DNA of 64,000 nt from NCBI GenBank assembly GCA_963732405.1, contig CAVSZG010000001.1:558001-622000 (forward strand), written 5' to 3'. Position numbers and translations under genes: made by a program. Positions 63,730 to 64,000 of this stretch are shown piece after piece; within the stretch, counting starts at the first letter, position 1; every line of letters begins with the position of its first letter. The stretch is from JAUIAI01 sp963732405. GTDB lineage: Bacteria; Pseudomonadota; Gammaproteobacteria; Burkholderiales; Burkholderiaceae_E. The notes beneath the pieces were generated by a model that worked only from the letters and a program-made list of their open reading frames with translations, had not been told where the DNA came from and searched no databases.

Positions 63730-63812
63730 CCCTCTCGAGACGCCGGATTCACCTCAAATAACTGGCTCCATTACGCCGACCATCCCCGGCTCCATTACGC
63801 CGATCCGTGACA

Positions 63813-64000
63813 GATCCAGGTCGTTGAGCTTGGCCGATTGAATCAAGCTCATGACCGCCGCCGCCCGTTGTCCCCCGCGCAGCGAACCGGCGAACAACCA
63901 ATTCGATCTTCCGAGTGCAATCGGGCGTATTCGATTTTCAATCCTGTTGTTGTCAATCGGCAGGTCGCCGTCGTCCAGAAATAGCACCAGCGCCTTCCAT
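63813..64000 (-). pseudogene. tnpC: tnpC of IS66 copy 2, upstream piece (partial at window edge)
   Basis: Encodes FLDDGDLPIDNNRIENRIRP and GRSNWLFAGSLRGG, the TnpC catalytic C-terminal region (NNRIEN contains the last acidic residue), then is broken by IS21. Confidence 0.87.

Larger units (their letters stand above)
61172..63812 (+). mobile_element. Complete IS21-family element with GATCC target duplication
   Basis: 2641 bp from TGTCAC to GTGACA. GATCC flanks both sides (61167-61171 and 63813-63817). It encodes istA and istB. The left end has five units of a GATCGGCATATAGGAGCCA-like repeat (61178-61297, mostly 25-bp period), and the right end two inverted units (63763-63805), the multiple transposase-binding sites usual for IS21. 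Confidence 0.92.
61016..64000 (-). mobile_element. IS66-family element 2, interrupted by IS21, running off the window
   Basis: End sequence GTAACCGGCTGGCCATGTCA (61016-61035) matches the end of IS66 copy 1. TnpC is split by the IS21-family element; the 5' part lies beyond 64000. The 266 bp before this end hold no gene. Confidence 0.82.

Overview
The window is GC-rich DNA with tightly packed, often overlapping genes. The presence of plsB, an Ada/2OG-oxygenase pair and a YnjBCD-type transporter, together with DUF6502, CWC and FG-GAP families, suggests a gammaproteobacterium, perhaps of the Xanthomonadales/Nevskiales type; this placement is tentative. No rRNA, tRNA or CRISPR array was recognised.

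Layout. (1) 1-31.6 kb looks like ordinary chromosome: a LysE exporter, secreted and lipoprotein genes, a chemoreceptor, a rhodanese, two CWC cysteine-rich proteins, GST, TspO, GFA, an ABC exporter, a diguanylate cyclase, plsB, a tannase-fold esterase, a Rieske oxygenase, ada with a coupled 2OG-Fe(II) oxygenase, a hemerythrin gene behind an FNR-like box, and an overlapping four-gene operon of a radical SAM/SPASM enzyme with a YnjB-YnjC-YnjD ABC importer. (2) 32.6-41.2 kb is an accessory island inserted at the 3' end of an EamA-family gene. A diverged copy of that 3' end lies at the far side. Inside are a pair of 101-bp inverted repeats around one gene, an IS91-type element with its tyrosine recombinase, and a cassette-like array carrying BrnTA, HigBA (toxin frameshifted), an AlbA_2-domain protein and HicAB, with three 102-bp attC-like palindromes. 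(3) 41.2-50.8 kb is again chromosomal: a mandelate-racemase-like enzyme and two alpha/beta hydrolases opposite a TetR gene, then a second TetR gene followed by a quinone oxidoreductase, an SDR, an old yellow enzyme and a thioesterase. Two matching palindromes mark a probable TetR regulon. A repeat-rich lipoprotein follows. (4) 51.5-64 kb is a mobile/defence region: a truncated second copy of the IS91-linked recombinase, an IS3-family element, a broken IS66, a HEPN-motif protein, an orphan HigA, an IetA/IetS-type ATPase-subtilase pair (a known anti-phage/plasmid-exclusion architecture), and a second IS66 whose tnpC is split by a complete IS21-family element with a 5-bp target duplication.

The most unusual points are the cassette array of toxin-antitoxin modules with 102-bp palindromes, IS91 copies abutting attC-like core sequences, the IS66-bounded IetAS plus HEPN segment, and the radical SAM-Ynj transporter operon. 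All functional calls come from reading motifs and layout; no database search was run.
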